Numbered from the stretch's first letter, positions 23,269-34,150 are shown. The stretch: 64,000 nucleotides of DNA from Przewalskia tangutica (GCA_029844215.1 CM056728.1:91325676-91389675), one strand, 5' to 3'. Notes: generated by a model not told the origin, from the letters alone. Made by a program: numbers and translations.

Positions 23269-24472
23269 ATGCCTCGCGCAGCGGCCAGAGCCGAAGGCAA
23301 AGCGGCGAGGTGCCGCTAGTGAGATACAGAGAGTACGAGCGCGCAGTCGGCCAAGACTGAGATTGTGCTTGACGGCGAGTTTTGCGACGCCGCCCAGCGA
23401 GTTTAGAGTCGCAGCGATGGTCTGCTGAGACCACACACGAGCCTCAGCCACGGCACAAGGCAGGAGTTAAGTACAAGGAGATGCGATTCTTTGGCGTGGT
23501 CGTGGCGAGATATGAGGATAAGGCCGGATCACGGCAGTTCGATTCGATAGCACCATGGTTCACCCCGGCGAGATAGTTTGAGGCTACGGGACTTTCCGAG
23601 TTGTAGCGCCCGAGTTTTATGGGTCGAGGCACGAGGATGATCCGCAGAGTTCATCCGAAGCGATTCTGACGATCGAGAGTGATCAAGGCGGAGACCGAGT
23701 CGGTGGTCTTGGGTTCGCATCGGCTGCGTGATCCGCGATCGGTTTGATTCGTGGGAGCCGTCGGGAGAGCATGCGCTTCAGCGATGGGACGAGTTCTCGC
23801 AGGCATTCTCACTCACTTCTTGCCTCCGCGGATGAGGAGGCGCCGTAAACAGTTTATGATCTTGAGACAGAGAGGCGTGCGGTTCGAGTACAACGTGGAG
23901 TTTGACTCGTTGGCTCGGTATGTCCCGCTTTAGTGGCAACCATGGAGGATAGAGTGCACCGCCACGTCACCGGCTAGATGATTACTTGACGAGTCTTGTT
24001 CGGTGTAGCTCTTCACCGGCATGGACATTGCCGCATGCGACTTATGCGACTTGGGGTGAAGAGCGGAAGGTCGACGGAATGACCAAGATCGGCGAAGAGG
24101 GCGAGCAACGGGGTCCTTGGTGACTTTCGAGGCGGACCGCCTCAGCCAGCGAACTAGTTTTGTACCTCGCCCGGTCTGAGTGGTCCTCCACAACCTTCGT
24201 GGCATCCAGTATTTGGGAGCGGTCGTGGCTCGAGGGTTGAGTTTCGCGGAAGTAGGGTGTTGGCGGATCGATCACCCTACCTCGGTGTGGTCGATGTGGT
24301 AGACCGCATTTCGGGAAGTGTCGTGGTGCGAGGAGCTTGTTATTTTGCGGCAGCGGGGGCCATTTTGCGAGGAACGTCCGACCAAGGGTAGCACGGATGT
24401 TACGACTCACCTTCAGATCGATGGTCGTTCATCACCTTCACTAGCTATCGCCTGCAGTATGATCGTGATTAG
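23269..24472 (+). pseudogene. gag of element C/D (many small gaps)
   Basis: The start ATGCCTCGCGCA aligns with the gag start of A/B (MPLRKAT). Recognisable pieces in different frames are TASFATPPSEF (about 23370-23410), YNVEFDSLARYVPL (23890-23930), then MEDRVHRHVTG (23943-23975) and a zinc-knuckle area with CYFAAAGAILRG-like frames (24340-24380) where the family has CFTCGQQGHFARNC. The gene has the expected length of about 1.2 kb but contains more than ten short gaps relative to A/B, so no frame is long. Gag would form the particle. The many gaps are of 1-7 bases and sit in G/C-rich spots, so part of the damage may be sequence error and not mutation. Confidence 0.75.
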
Positions 24473-25357
24473 AAAAGCGGTAAAGACAGTATATCCTTAA
24501 CCCTCTGAGTTTTGTATCTGATGTGTTTAGTGTTATGTTCGGATAGCTTTGTGCTAAAATGTGATTTAGAAACCCGTTAGTGTAGAAGGGTAAGCACGGG
24601 GCATGGTAAGTGTGAACCTTAGACTATTTCACGATTGAGACCTTAGAGGTAAGGTCGTCTTGTGTAAAAGATTTATTTTATGTTTGACCTTTATCAGAGT
24701 GCGTAGTATACGTGGAGTTATTGTGGGGAATTCCTTGGGTTGTGTAAAATGGAAGTGGTAGCTTTCATGACTTGAATAGGTAAGATTGTTCCGGATCGGG
24801 GAACAAGAGTGTGGCGCGGTTGTGGGGTCGGGTTGAGGACCATTCGCGGGTCAACCCGCAGCCGGTTTGTGGTGGGGTCGATTCGAGGTGGTCCCGCCAG
24901 TGGTAGGTCACGAGGATGCTAGGCGAGTTTAGTTAACCATCGTATGAGTTCGTGGATAGGTTCGACTGAGCGGTTCGTGAAGGCGGGAATGGCCTTAAAG
25001 AAGATTGAGGTTAGTAAGATGACCAAGTTTGGAGGTAGTGACTCGCAGATTTTGAAACCGGCGATGACTAGAGTATGGTACGTGTACTAGAAAGAGTTCA
25101 AGTGTACGAGAAAGTCGACGAGTAAGAAAGGAAGCGAACCTGTTATGAGAGCGGAAGTGATCATTTCTTTTAATGAAGTGAGGGTGCGAGGGGAGCATTC
25201 TTTAAACCATGGGTGGAGGCTTGTTGTGATGTTAGAGGTAGTTCCTCGTTGGCTTGGGTTTAAGTATTTGTGCGTTTGTTATTTTATGGCCATGTGTGGC
25301 ATTGGCAACTTGGTTAAAGTTAAGAGGATACGCTATCGTTATCTGTCTCGAGAAGGA
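24473..25357 (+). other. Non-coding 3' internal region of C/D
   Basis: Homologous to 34151-35089 (reversed) in A/B, 44599-45041 plus 53449-53739 in E/F, and 49483-50228 in G/H. Shared landmarks are ATATCCTTAACCCTCT just after gag, GGTCCCGCCAG near 24890, and GACCAAGTTTGGAGGTAGTG near 25020. No protein family is recognised. Conservation in four elements suggests a role in packaging or replication, which is inference. Confidence 0.65.
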
Positions 25358-25374
25358 ACATTCGGGACGAATGT
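25358..25374. other. PPT-proximal hairpin of C/D
   Basis: ACATTCGGGACGAATGT, 7-bp arms and 3-base loop, five bases before the polypurine tract. Confidence 0.85.
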
Positions 25375-25378
25375 TTCT

Positions 25379-25391
25379 AAGGAGGGGAGAA
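25379..25391 (+). other. Polypurine tract of C/D
   Basis: AAGGAGGGGAGAA lies against the 3' LTR start TGTTATACC at 25392. Confidence 0.85.
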
Positions 25392-25820
25392 TGTTATACC
25401 CCGTATTTCCAGAGTATGTACGTGTGGGCGTACGTAGAAAGTTTGAGCCTTAAAGTTAGGCAAGTTTCGAAATATTTGTGCACAACACCCGATTAGAATC
25501 GTTTTTCGACGAAACGTTTTACAGAACTTGCGAAGGGAAAATTCCGGCTATGTCGTTTTGTATTTTTGCGGATTTTTCCGAGCGACGGAACATTTTTGGG
25601 CCAACGAGAGGGTGACACTTGTCACCCTCAAGTGGCGGTTTGGGTGGACGATTGGGGGACGTCTCCTCCCTTGTTGTGTGCCTTGTTTTGGCCTTGTTTT
25701 GTGCCTTGTTTTGTGCCATGTTTTGTGGAGTAGGGGTTAGGGTGCACTTGGCTTGATCTTGGCCTTACACTTGCCTTGCACATGGCTTGATCTTGTCCAT
25801 TGGTTGGCCCTTGGCTTCCC

Positions 25821-25828
25821 TATAAATA
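25821..25828 (+). promoter_or_regulatory. LTR TATA box (D)
   Basis: TATAAATA followed by a run of C. Being in the 3' LTR it would fire outward into 28545 and beyond. Confidence 0.65.
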
Positions 25829-27714
25829 CCCCCCCCCCCCCTTAGTGATGAACTTCTTCATCCACTCCTCACTTTGTCTAAGTCTTGAAATCCCTCCCCT
25901 CCCTCTTGTGGCTCTCGTCCAAACACTAGCCCCCCCCTTTCGTGTAAGGCTTTGGCCGAGAGGGGTACCCTCCCCCCTTGGTGGTGTTCTAGCCGAGGGG
26001 TACCCCCTAGCCTAGTTGTTTCGAGAAATATACCCCCTCCCTTGTGGTATTGAAATACTTCTCCAAGTATTGTTATAATGCCCAAAATACCCTAGCCGTA
26101 TACCTTGTAGTATTCCAAAGTTACCTCTATACGTAGAGCCCGGAAATACTACCTTTTGTCCTTTTAGTCTCAAACCGAAACCCTAAGGAAATCTTCATAG
26201 TTGGTTGAAGTATTTAAGTAGAAGTTGGTTAGAACTTCTAAGGGTTGTTTGGAGCGGATTGGAGCGCACGGAGTAGGAGCTAAACCTTGCTCAGGATCGA
26301 CTTTTATCTCGGATAATTTTGGGCTTATCGAGGTAAATATTATTGTCCCCTTATTGTAATTGGAAATTACATGTTGTAGGATTATATAGTTGAATTATAC
26401 TATATATAGAACTGAACATAGCTTTGCGGCAATGTCTTTTGACTTAAGCCTGAATATAAAGAAAGCAACTGTAATTACATAGATCAGACATGAGACTTGT
26501 GGTATTACTGTTTAGTAGAATTGTATACGTCCGGTTAGACGTATAACCCCCCCCCCTGGTTGGCTTGGTAGCCGGCCTCGATAGAGGAGGAGACCGAATT
26601 TTCTGTAGAATACGGAACCGTGCGGTTAGAAGTTAATAGACGTTTGTGGCCTTATATGTGGAAGTACTACGAGTAGCGTATTCTACTTGAAGAGTGGAAA
26701 AGGCTAGCCGGGTTACAGTACTGTGAAACGTTTTGCTTATTGTCGATAATCGTCGCGAGGTATGTGAACCTCTTCCTATCCTTTCTAGCATGATGTTTTG
26801 TAAACTATGTAGTACGGTAGACGTACATGTGCTAAATGAGTTGGTTGGTTTAAAACATAGGGTGTTATAATATCTTTATGGGAAGTTAGTTATAACGACT
26901 CTATGTAGGTAAAAGATTGGTTTATTGATTGTAGAAGTTAAGAGACTTGATCTTGAAAGATAAGAGACTTAACTTGTTTTACCTGGTAATTAACATTTTG
27001 TTAAAAGTGTTGTGAAACCTCATTCGCGAGTAATGAGTACTTGGTTTTAAAAGAATAATGTTTTACTGATTTCGGAAATCAGAATGAGTATCGACAAACC
27101 ACTGCAGCGCTAATAAAGGGAAATGTATTGAATAATTAATGTAACCAGTAGAAACCTCCATCTGCATAGAAGCTAAGATGAGACAAAATGATATTACATT
27201 TCCTAGATCATGGCTGCTTAATAAGATTGATTATGAACAAGAATAACCTACACTCATATAAGGCATATGTTTCTCAGATTGTTTAAAAGAGAATTATATT
27301 CTTAAATGATTAAGACTATGAACTATGAAACTTTTCTAAAATAAAGAGACCTGAGCAATTGCAATTAGGCAAACTGGAACTTTAGGGGAAGAATGTTGTT
27401 GAAAAGGAAAGTGCTTTGGTTTACCTAAAAATGTGAGTCACTCTATTCGGGTGACCTTTATAAAAGGAATGGATCTCTTTAAAAGGAATTTAACGTACGA
27501 ACTTTGATATAAAATGGAAGTACCTTGAGTTGTGTATAACTTGCCTATGCTTGTTGTTGTGTAACTCGCCTATGCTTGTTGTGATAGCCTTTGTTGTGCA
27601 AATGTTGATATCAGGTGACTTCTTGATAAAGAATGGATCTTTTTATGAAAGTCTAGAGGTATGGTAATTTGCTTGTGCTTGCTTGTGATAGCCTGGTTGT
27701 GTGATATATGGTGA

Positions 27715-27930
27715 TTATTGTTACATGGACATGTCTACACCGATGCAGAATTCCGGGGGCGTGTGGCCATGCGGCGGGGTTGATCACCCAGTATATTGTT
27801 GTTGATGTTACATGGACATGTCTACACCGAGGCAGAATTCCGGGGGCATGTGGTCATGCGGCATTGTTATTATTGTTGCATCATGGACATGTCTACACCG
27901 ATGCAGAATTCCGGGGGCATGTGCCCATGA
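27715..27930. repeat. Minisatellite in LTR D
   Basis: GGACATGTCTACACCGA recurs at 27726, 27813 and 27885 (spacing 87 and 72), each followed by GCAGAATTCCGGGGGC. Here the unit is cleaner than in the sister LTR. Confidence 0.87.
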
Positions 27931-28544
27931 TGCGAACATGATTGATGTTGTGGGTGTGAGACCCATAGTTATATTGAGTGATGACGTTGAGGGCGTGAGT
28001 CCACGACTTATCTTTTATGTCATGCGTCGTATTTTTGTTATCATACATGTCTCCCGCTTTATGTAGACTGTTATGATTTAACTGCAGTATTTTCAGTTTC
28101 ACATACTTGGTACCTGTTGTACTGACCTCCTTCGGGGGGCTGCGTTCATGCCGCAGGTAGGAGTACATCGGTAGTTGATCCTCGCTCTTAGGATCACAGT
28201 TCAGCGTTGGGAAGCTCCGTTCTCCGGAGGCTTATCTTTTGGTATGTTACCAGGAGTTGTAGGTTCTTGTACATTCGGGGTATGGCGGGCCCTGTCGTCA
28301 TGTTGTATAAAAACTCTTAGAGGTCCTGTCTTGTTGTAAGCGTGGTTTGTAAAAGGATTAAAGCTCGTTTTGAAAGAGTTGTTTATATATATTTTATTGG
28401 AAGGTAACCGTTTGGTTGGCCTGTTTATGATCATATATCTTGTTTCTTGTTTAAGTTTTATTTTCCGCTGGTTTTCTCTGATGTTGTATCACTAGGGTGC
28501 CCGGGGTAAGGCACCAGTCACGGGCCCGGGATCGGGTCGTGACA

Positions 28545-28549
28545 GAAAA
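28545..28549. other. Target-site duplication GAAAA, right copy
   Basis: Identical to 19947-19951. Confidence 0.9.
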
Positions 28550-29574
28550 GGTATGTGAACTATCTCCTCTTCTTCTAGCATGATTCCTTATGGTAAAGTA
28601 AGTAAATCCCACTCCTGAAATGATCCACTCCTTGATTGTACTTGGATTGCCTAATATAGAAGTTGTTTTATATACTTCCTTGATTGTACTTTGGACGTTT
28701 AAATTGGAAGTTGTTATAATACATTGCCTTGATGAAATTTGGATTTTTATAAGTGAAAGTGTTCTACTTGAAGTACATAGAGTCTTCAAAAGGAAGTAGT
28801 TTCCAAATTCTTTTGGATAGTGCCTTAGTTCCAAAACCTAAAGGTTGTTATAACGGCTTTAGGGGAGTCAAATGAGTGATTTACTTAATTGATTTAAAAG
28901 AGGATAAATGACATGATTTAAAGAGAAGTAACTTGTTTTAAAGGTGTGAGTTACTTGAGATTTAAAAGTAGAAGCAACTTGATTTGAAAGTATATGATAC
29001 TTGATTTTAAAAGTATAAGTCTCTTGGTTATAAAAAAGAATGAATTTGTCTAAAACCAAAAAGAGTTATAACGACTTTATGGGAAGTTAGTTATAACGGC
29101 TTTATGGATGGTTAAGAAAGTTGTCTATTTTGATTGATAGGCATGAGTTGCCTAGGTTGTGAAATTTTAAGTTACTTGGTTTCAAAGTCTTGAAATGAAT
29201 TTCTAAAGGTGTAGTAACTTAATTTGAAAAATAGACATCTCTTGATACTACGGGTGTTAGTATCTTGGGGTTTTATATAAAAATGAGTCTTTTGAAAAGA
29301 ATGGAAGTACGTAGTACTTAGGGTTAAAATCCCGGATTTTTATATAAAACAAAAGTGCCTTGAGTTTATAAAATGAAATTCATTTTTGTATGATAATGAA
29401 AGTCTAAAGATTTTATGAACTTGCCTATGTGTGCTTGTGATAGCCTTTGAGTGCAAGTATTATATTTTTACGCTGTCGCGACTCTCAGTTGGAGGGCCGG
29501 CTGTCTTGTTGTGAGTTTACTTGGACGTACCGACAGTGATGTGGGATTCCACGGGTATGCTTCCATTATGATTG

Positions 29575-29815
29575 ATCCTTGGACATGCTTATACGATGTG
29601 GGATTCCGGGGCATGCGACCAGGATACGGGTTAGATTCCCGGATTGTTTTTATTACTCCTTGGACATGCTTATACGATGTGGGATTCTGGGGCATGCGAC
29701 CAGGAGGCGGGTTAGATTCCCGGATTTGTTTGTATTACCCCATGGACATGCTTATACGATGTGGGATTCCGGGGCATGCGACCATGTTGGATATTGTTAT
29801 TCCATGGACTAGCCC
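29575..29815. repeat. 81-bp minisatellite, three units
   Basis: GGACATGCTTATACGATGTG starts at 29581, 29662 and 29743, exactly 81 apart. 81 is a multiple of three, so open frames run through it on both strands; these are not genes. Confidence 0.92.
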
Positions 29816-29829
29816 TCCATGAGGTTTAG

Positions 29830-30120
29830 TGACGCAGGATGGTCTGGTAGATAGCTTTCGTACTTGCCCCGGTCAGTGGCTGACGTAGGATGGTCTGGTA
29901 GATAGCTTTCGTACTTGCCCGCCGATTCTATTGCACGATTTGGTACGGTAGGCTCGGTAGATAGCTTCGCACTTGCCCGGCCATATCTCGTGGACAGTGA
30001 TCCGTAGTTAGCTTCGTACTTGCCCCGGTCGATTGTTGCCGGATCTCGTAGTTGGCTTTCGTGCCACGGCCGATTTTATGACGCAGTGGATCCGTGGTTC
30101 GCTTTCCTACTTGGCCCGTA
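29830..30120. repeat. ~51-bp degenerate tandem repeat
   Basis: GGATGGTCTGGTAGATAGCT starts at 29838 and about 29889, and looser copies with TAGCTTCGTACTTGCCC continue to about 30110. Confidence 0.85.
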
Positions 30121-30158
30121 CAGTTTTTAGGACACAGGTGGGACTTGGTGTTCATGTC

Positions 30159-30163
30159 ACGAC
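30159..30163. other. Target-site duplication ACGAC, left copy
   Basis: Equal to 57803-57807. Removing A/B with one copy restores TGTCACGACCCGACCCCG, the normal LTR end of G1. Confidence 0.92.
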
Positions 30164-30819
30164 TGTCACGACCCGACCCCGGGCCCGCGACTGGTGCCTT
30201 ACCCCGGGCACCCTAGTGATACAACATCAGAGAAAAATCAGCGGAAATAAAAACTTAAACATGAAACAAGATAAAATAAGAAACAGGCTAACCAAAATGG
30301 TTACCTTTCTGCATATATAAATTAAAAACTTGAACAGTTACATCCTTTACAACCCTGCCCACAACAGTACTACAGGCCTCTAAGAATTTTTACCACAACT
30401 ACGACGGGACAGGGCCCCGTCATACCCCTGAATGTAAGTACCTACAACAACAGGGGACTATACCAAAAGATAAGCCTCCGGAGAAACGGAGCTTCCCAAA
30501 ATGATGAACTGTGATCCTATGAGCGAGGATCAACAACCGGTGTACCTCTACCTGCGGCATGAACGCAGCCCCCCGAGGTCGATCTAACAGTACCAAGTAT
30601 GTGGCTGAAATCTCAGAATGAAATCATAACAGTCTATATAAAACAGGAGACATATATGATAACCAAACTACAGTACACAATATGTAAGCAGTCATGTCAA
30701 GTCAGGGACTCACGCCCGTAAAGTCATCACTCAAAATGTAACCCAGGAATTTAACCCGCACAATGGCCGCATGCCCCGGCATCTTACCTCGGTATAAGCA
30801 TGGCCATGGAACCATCCTA

Positions 30820-31268
30820 ATGGACGCATACCCGTGGACCATCCATCGTGTCAGTATGTCCAAAGGAAATAACAAGATAACACTCATAGTGGAAGCATAC
30901 TCGTGGGCCACCCAACGTGTCAGTATGTCCAAAGCAAATAACAAGATAACACTCCTAGTGGAAGCATACCCGTGGGCCACCCATCGTGTCAGTATGTCCA
31001 AAAGAAATAACAAGATAACACTCCTAGTGGAAGCATACCCGTGGGTCACCCATCGTGTCAGTATGTCCAAAAGAAATAACAAGATAACACTCATAATGGA
31101 AGCATACTCGTGGGCCACCCAACGTGTCAGTATGTCCAAAGCAAATAAAAATATAACACTCCTAGTGGAAGCATACTCGTGGGCCACCCATCGTGTCAGT
31201 ATGTCCAAAAGGATCGATATAGTGGAAGCATACCCGTGGGCCACCCAACGTGTCAGTATGTCCATCAA
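30820..31268. repeat. 69-bp minisatellite in LTR A
   Basis: Six to seven units of 69 bp, each with GGAAGCATACCCGTGGGCCA and CGTGTCAGTATGTCCAAA. Because 69 is 23 codons, both strands stay open through the array (30702-31268 minus and 30763-31410 plus), giving a 23-residue repeat peptide on either side. Read on the element strand the unit is related to the GGACATG units of the other LTRs. Confidence 0.93.
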
Positions 31269-32589
31269 TCAACCAGATAGCCGGCCCTCCATCGAGAGAC
31301 GCGGTAGGACAGAAATACAACACTTGCACAACAAAGGCTATCACAACAAGCATAGGCAAGTTCAACATACTCTTAGACTTTCATTTTATCACCACAAATC
31401 CGGGTTTTAACCCCAAGGTACTACGTACGTTAAATTCTTTCAAAAGATCCATTTCTTTTATAAAGGTCACACGATACTCGTAGTATCAGAATAGAGTGAC
31501 TATCATTTTGAGTAAACCAAAACAATTTCCATACTTTCTTTTTAAACCAAACTAAGACAATACCATGCCTTTTTTTTTAAACCAAATCACTTCTCCTTTT
31601 AAAGTCACGTTGCCATTTTAAATCCAATGATAAAACCATTCTTTTGTTTTCATAAAGTCGTTATAACTAACTTTCCATAAAGATATTACAACACTTTATG
31701 TTTTAAACCAATTAAAGACAAAACCATGCCTTTCTTTTAAACCAAGAACTCTTCAATTCCTCAAGTCTCTTTTCCTTTAAAAATCAAGTTCCTTACTTTG
31801 GAAATTTAAGAAAATTAATACTTGTTTATAATGATTCTTATTAAAGCAGTCATGATCTAGGAAATGTAATACAATTTTGTCTTATCTTAGCTTCTATGCA
31901 GATGGAGGTTTCTACTTGTTTTAAGTTAATTATTAGTCATTACATTTTCCTTGATTAACGCTGCAATGGCTTGTTCGATACTCATTCCCCTTTCCGAAAT
32001 CAATATAACATTATTATTAAAAACCAAGTACTCATTACTCACGAATGAGGTTTCACAACTTTCCACACAATTCAAGTTCTTCACATATCAAATCAAGTCA
32101 AATATAAGTCAAGTCTCTTATCTTTTTTAAAAATCAATAAACTATTCTTTTACCTACATAAAGTTGTTATAATTAACTTCCCATAAAGCCATTATAACAC
32201 TTTATGTTTTAAACCAACCAAATTCGTTTAGCACACGTACGTCTACCGTACTACATAGTTTACAACCATCATGCTAGAAAGGATAGGAAGAGGTTCACAT
32301 ACCTCGCGACGATTATCGACAATTAGCAAAACGCTCCAAAGTACTATAACCTTGCTAGCCCTTTTCCACCCTTCAAGTAGAATACGCTACTCGTAGTACT
32401 TCAACCTATAATGACCATGAAACGTCTATTAACTTCTAGATCTCTTCGTAGGATATTTCTAAGAACAAGGTTCCATATCCTATGGAAAATTCGGCAGCAC
32501 CTCCCCCGCTCCTACTCAATTTTCCACCTTTTCCAAGGCCCGATAACCGTAATTAACATACTATAATTAAGGTGCAATAATACCGAAAT

Positions 32590-32905
32590 TTAAAGAAGGG
32601 GATCACACGCCCAAATGGAACGCGATTAACAATCTCTCCTTAACAACAACAATAATTAAAGAAGGGGATAATACGCCCAAACGGAACGCGATTAACAATC
32701 TCTCCTTCATAACAACAATAATTAAAGAAGGGGATAACACGCCCAAACGGAACGCGATTAACAATCTCTCCTTCATAACAACAATAATTAAAGAAGGGGA
32801 TAACACGCCCAAACGGAACGCGATTAACAATCTCTCCTTCATAACAACAATAATTAAAGAAGGGGATCACACGCCCAAACGGAACGCGATTTAACAATCT
32901 TCCCC
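32590..32905. repeat. 66-bp minisatellite in LTR A
   Basis: Starts of AAAGAAGGGGAT at 32592, 32658, 32724 and so on, nearly five units. Each has ACACGCCCAAACGGAACGCG. The single-copy form GGGGATCACACGCC is in the LARD LTRs (5575) and G1 (59657), so this array arose by amplification of a conserved LTR segment. Confidence 0.92.
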
Positions 32906-33747
32906 TTAACAACAATGTAAATACAGTCCAAAGTAAATACGGTCCAAAGTAAATACAGTCCAAAGTAAATACAGTCCTTAAGTTGGGGTCCTTGGCCAAC
33001 TTTTACAATTTTACTTATCCAATTACTTCATTAGTCTTCCAACTTATATTCCAATCTTAATATAAGTTATAGTTTCTTTGTTGTTCACCTTTTAGCAAGT
33101 AATGGATACATTTTACCATTTTAATGGCTAATATGCCAATTCTCCTTTTAACATCTTAACAAGATCCAAATCTTTCCTTATATCTCATACTTCATAATAT
33201 ACTTCCAATATATGTATAATATCCATATATACATAATAATCAACTTCACAAAGAGGTTAAGGTTCATTACCTCAAAATAGCCCAAAAAAAACGTGACTGT
33301 CCAGATTTTTAGCCACTGCTTCGTCAGCTGAACTTGTAACGTCGATAACTCTCTACTCCAGTGTCCTATCGACGAGAGGTTTGTTGCGTTGGAAACTAGA
33401 CTCAACGAACTTCATTTTAGGCTTTTGAAACACCCAAAAACTCCTAATATGCTAGGATATATTCCCTTCCAAATTTGACTAAAAAATCTGTCCAAAACAG
33501 TCCCGAAAATCTGCCCACTATCGGCCAAGGGTGGTTTTTTTTTGGCTAGGGTTGTGAAATCTTGTCTAACTCTTGGTTACTAATCTTCCTAATACATTAA
33601 GGAAGAACACTTAGAAGTTTAAGAATTTTTGGACAACATTTGCTCAAAGATTGAGGCTTTGGACGAGAACAACAAGAAAAGGGAGAGAAAATATTTTCAA
33701 GTCTTGAAATGTTCTAAGTGTGGAAGATTTTCATCAACTAGAGGTGT

Positions 33748-33753
33748 TTATAC
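33748..33753 (-). promoter_or_regulatory. Candidate TATA box of LTR A
   Basis: On the minus strand CTGTATAAACACC lies about 150 bases after the U3 module, the same relative place as TATAAATA in the plus-oriented LTRs. The copy in LTR B is at 57433-57438. Confidence 0.45.
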
Positions 33754-34116
33754 AGGACAACCAAGGGTTAGGATTGAAATATGTGTATGGTATAGATGTG
33801 TTTGTGTAGGTTCCTTTGTCCACTTGTCCCACAAATGTCATGCAAGACTTTGACCATTTGACTTGCCCACTTCCTTGTAAAAAAATGTCCAACATGCTCT
33901 TGGGGTGACACATGTCGCCCTCCTATTGGTCCAAAATATTTAATCACTCGGAAAAATTCCATAATTGGATAAGATATCGAAAACGTAAAATTTCCTTCAC
34001 AAGGTTCGGAAATATTTTCCGTCGAGAAATCACATCTTTCATTCTTACCCTAATTAGGGTTTAAACATTCGTACGTACGTCCTTACATACATACTCCGGA
34101 ACTACGGGGTATAACA

Positions 34117-34130
34117 TTCTTCCCCCCTTA
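34117..34130 (-). other. Polypurine tract of A/B
   Basis: TAAGGGGGGAAGAA on the minus strand, directly against the LTR edge. Confidence 0.88.
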
Positions 34131-34133
34131 GAA

Positions 34134-34150
34134 ACATTCGTCCCGAATGT
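34134..34150. other. PPT-proximal hairpin of A/B
   Basis: ACATTCGTCCCGAATGT, perfect 7-bp arms. Confidence 0.85.

Larger units (their letters stand above)
19952..28544 (+). mobile_element. TR-GAG element C/D (complete, gag-only LTR retrotransposon)
   Basis: Two LTRs of 3124 and 3153 bp (19952-23075 and 25392-28544) flank a 2316-bp internal region with a PBS, a broken gag, about 0.9 kb of non-coding DNA, a hairpin and a polypurine tract. There is no pol. The GAAAA duplications on both sides prove it inserted as a unit. The LTR bodies are nearly the same along their length; differences are mostly 1-3-base gaps in G/C-rich patches. The plan matches known TR-GAG elements, which depend on enzymes from other elements. 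Confidence 0.92.
25392..28544 (+). repeat. 3' LTR of C/D
   Basis: 3153 bp. Same landmarks as LTR C: G-box-like module at 25596-25630, TATA at 25821-25828, C-runs (25829-25840 and 26547-26555), hairpin at about 26936-26976, minisatellite 27715-27930, and terminal CACTAGGGTGCCC...GGGTCGTGACA. Confidence 0.92.
18806..30154 (+). mobile_element. Long-LTR element, LTR split by nested insertions
   Basis: The LTR runs from 18806 to 19951, is interrupted by element C/D (19952-28544, plus the duplicated GAAAA), and continues 28550-30154, where G1 cuts it. About 2.75 kb of LTR is visible. The left part starts TGTTACACCCC and has two GTGGGGCCCAC motifs (19021 and 19052); the right part holds two minisatellites. 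No internal region is visible, so it could be the 5' LTR of a longer element or a solo LTR. Confidence 0.75.
28550..30154 (+). repeat. Host LTR, second part (R/U5)
   Basis: Continuation of 18806-19951. It contains repeats of the GTTATAAC octamer followed by a CTTTATG-type stretch (28847, 29065, 29090), an 81-bp minisatellite (29575-29815) and a ~51-bp one (29830-30120). It ends at the G1 insertion point. Confidence 0.8.
30164..34116 (-). repeat. 3' LTR of A/B (LTR A)
   Basis: TGTCACGACCCGACCCCGGG at one end and ACTACGGGGTATAACA at the other. It holds a 69-bp minisatellite (30820-31268), a 66-bp minisatellite (32590-32905), a 16-bp GTAAATACAGTCCAAA repeat (32925-32975), and the U3 module near 33900-33940. 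The open frame at 33629-33853 recurs in LTR B (57315-57539) but resembles no protein family. Confidence 0.93.

Noticed and set aside
23182..24500. Several frames of 60-122 codons in both strands at the gag of C/D
   Set aside because: Shadows from a G/C-rich, gapped gag pseudogene; only the plus-strand fragments listed in the gag entry match the family.
30820..31268. CRISPR-like array
   Set aside because: Units are contiguous and nearly identical along their full length, without unique spacers; eukaryotic LTR context.
30702..31410. Long overlapping open frames on both strands as protein genes
   Set aside because: They lie within an LTR and consist of a 69-bp tandem repeat, whose length keeps frames open automatically. 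No family resemblance outside the repeat.
32603..32999. Repeat protein with 22-residue units (LLIAFRLGVLSPSLIIVV)
   Set aside because: Produced by the 66-bp LTR minisatellite; two minus-strand frames are open in parallel and neither has a start context or homologue.
33629..33853. 74-codon frame with Cys pairs (KCSKCGRF), also at 57315-57539
   Set aside because: Both are the same LTR segment (A and B). The Cys pattern looks like a zinc finger, but no family fits and it overlaps the LTR promoter region.
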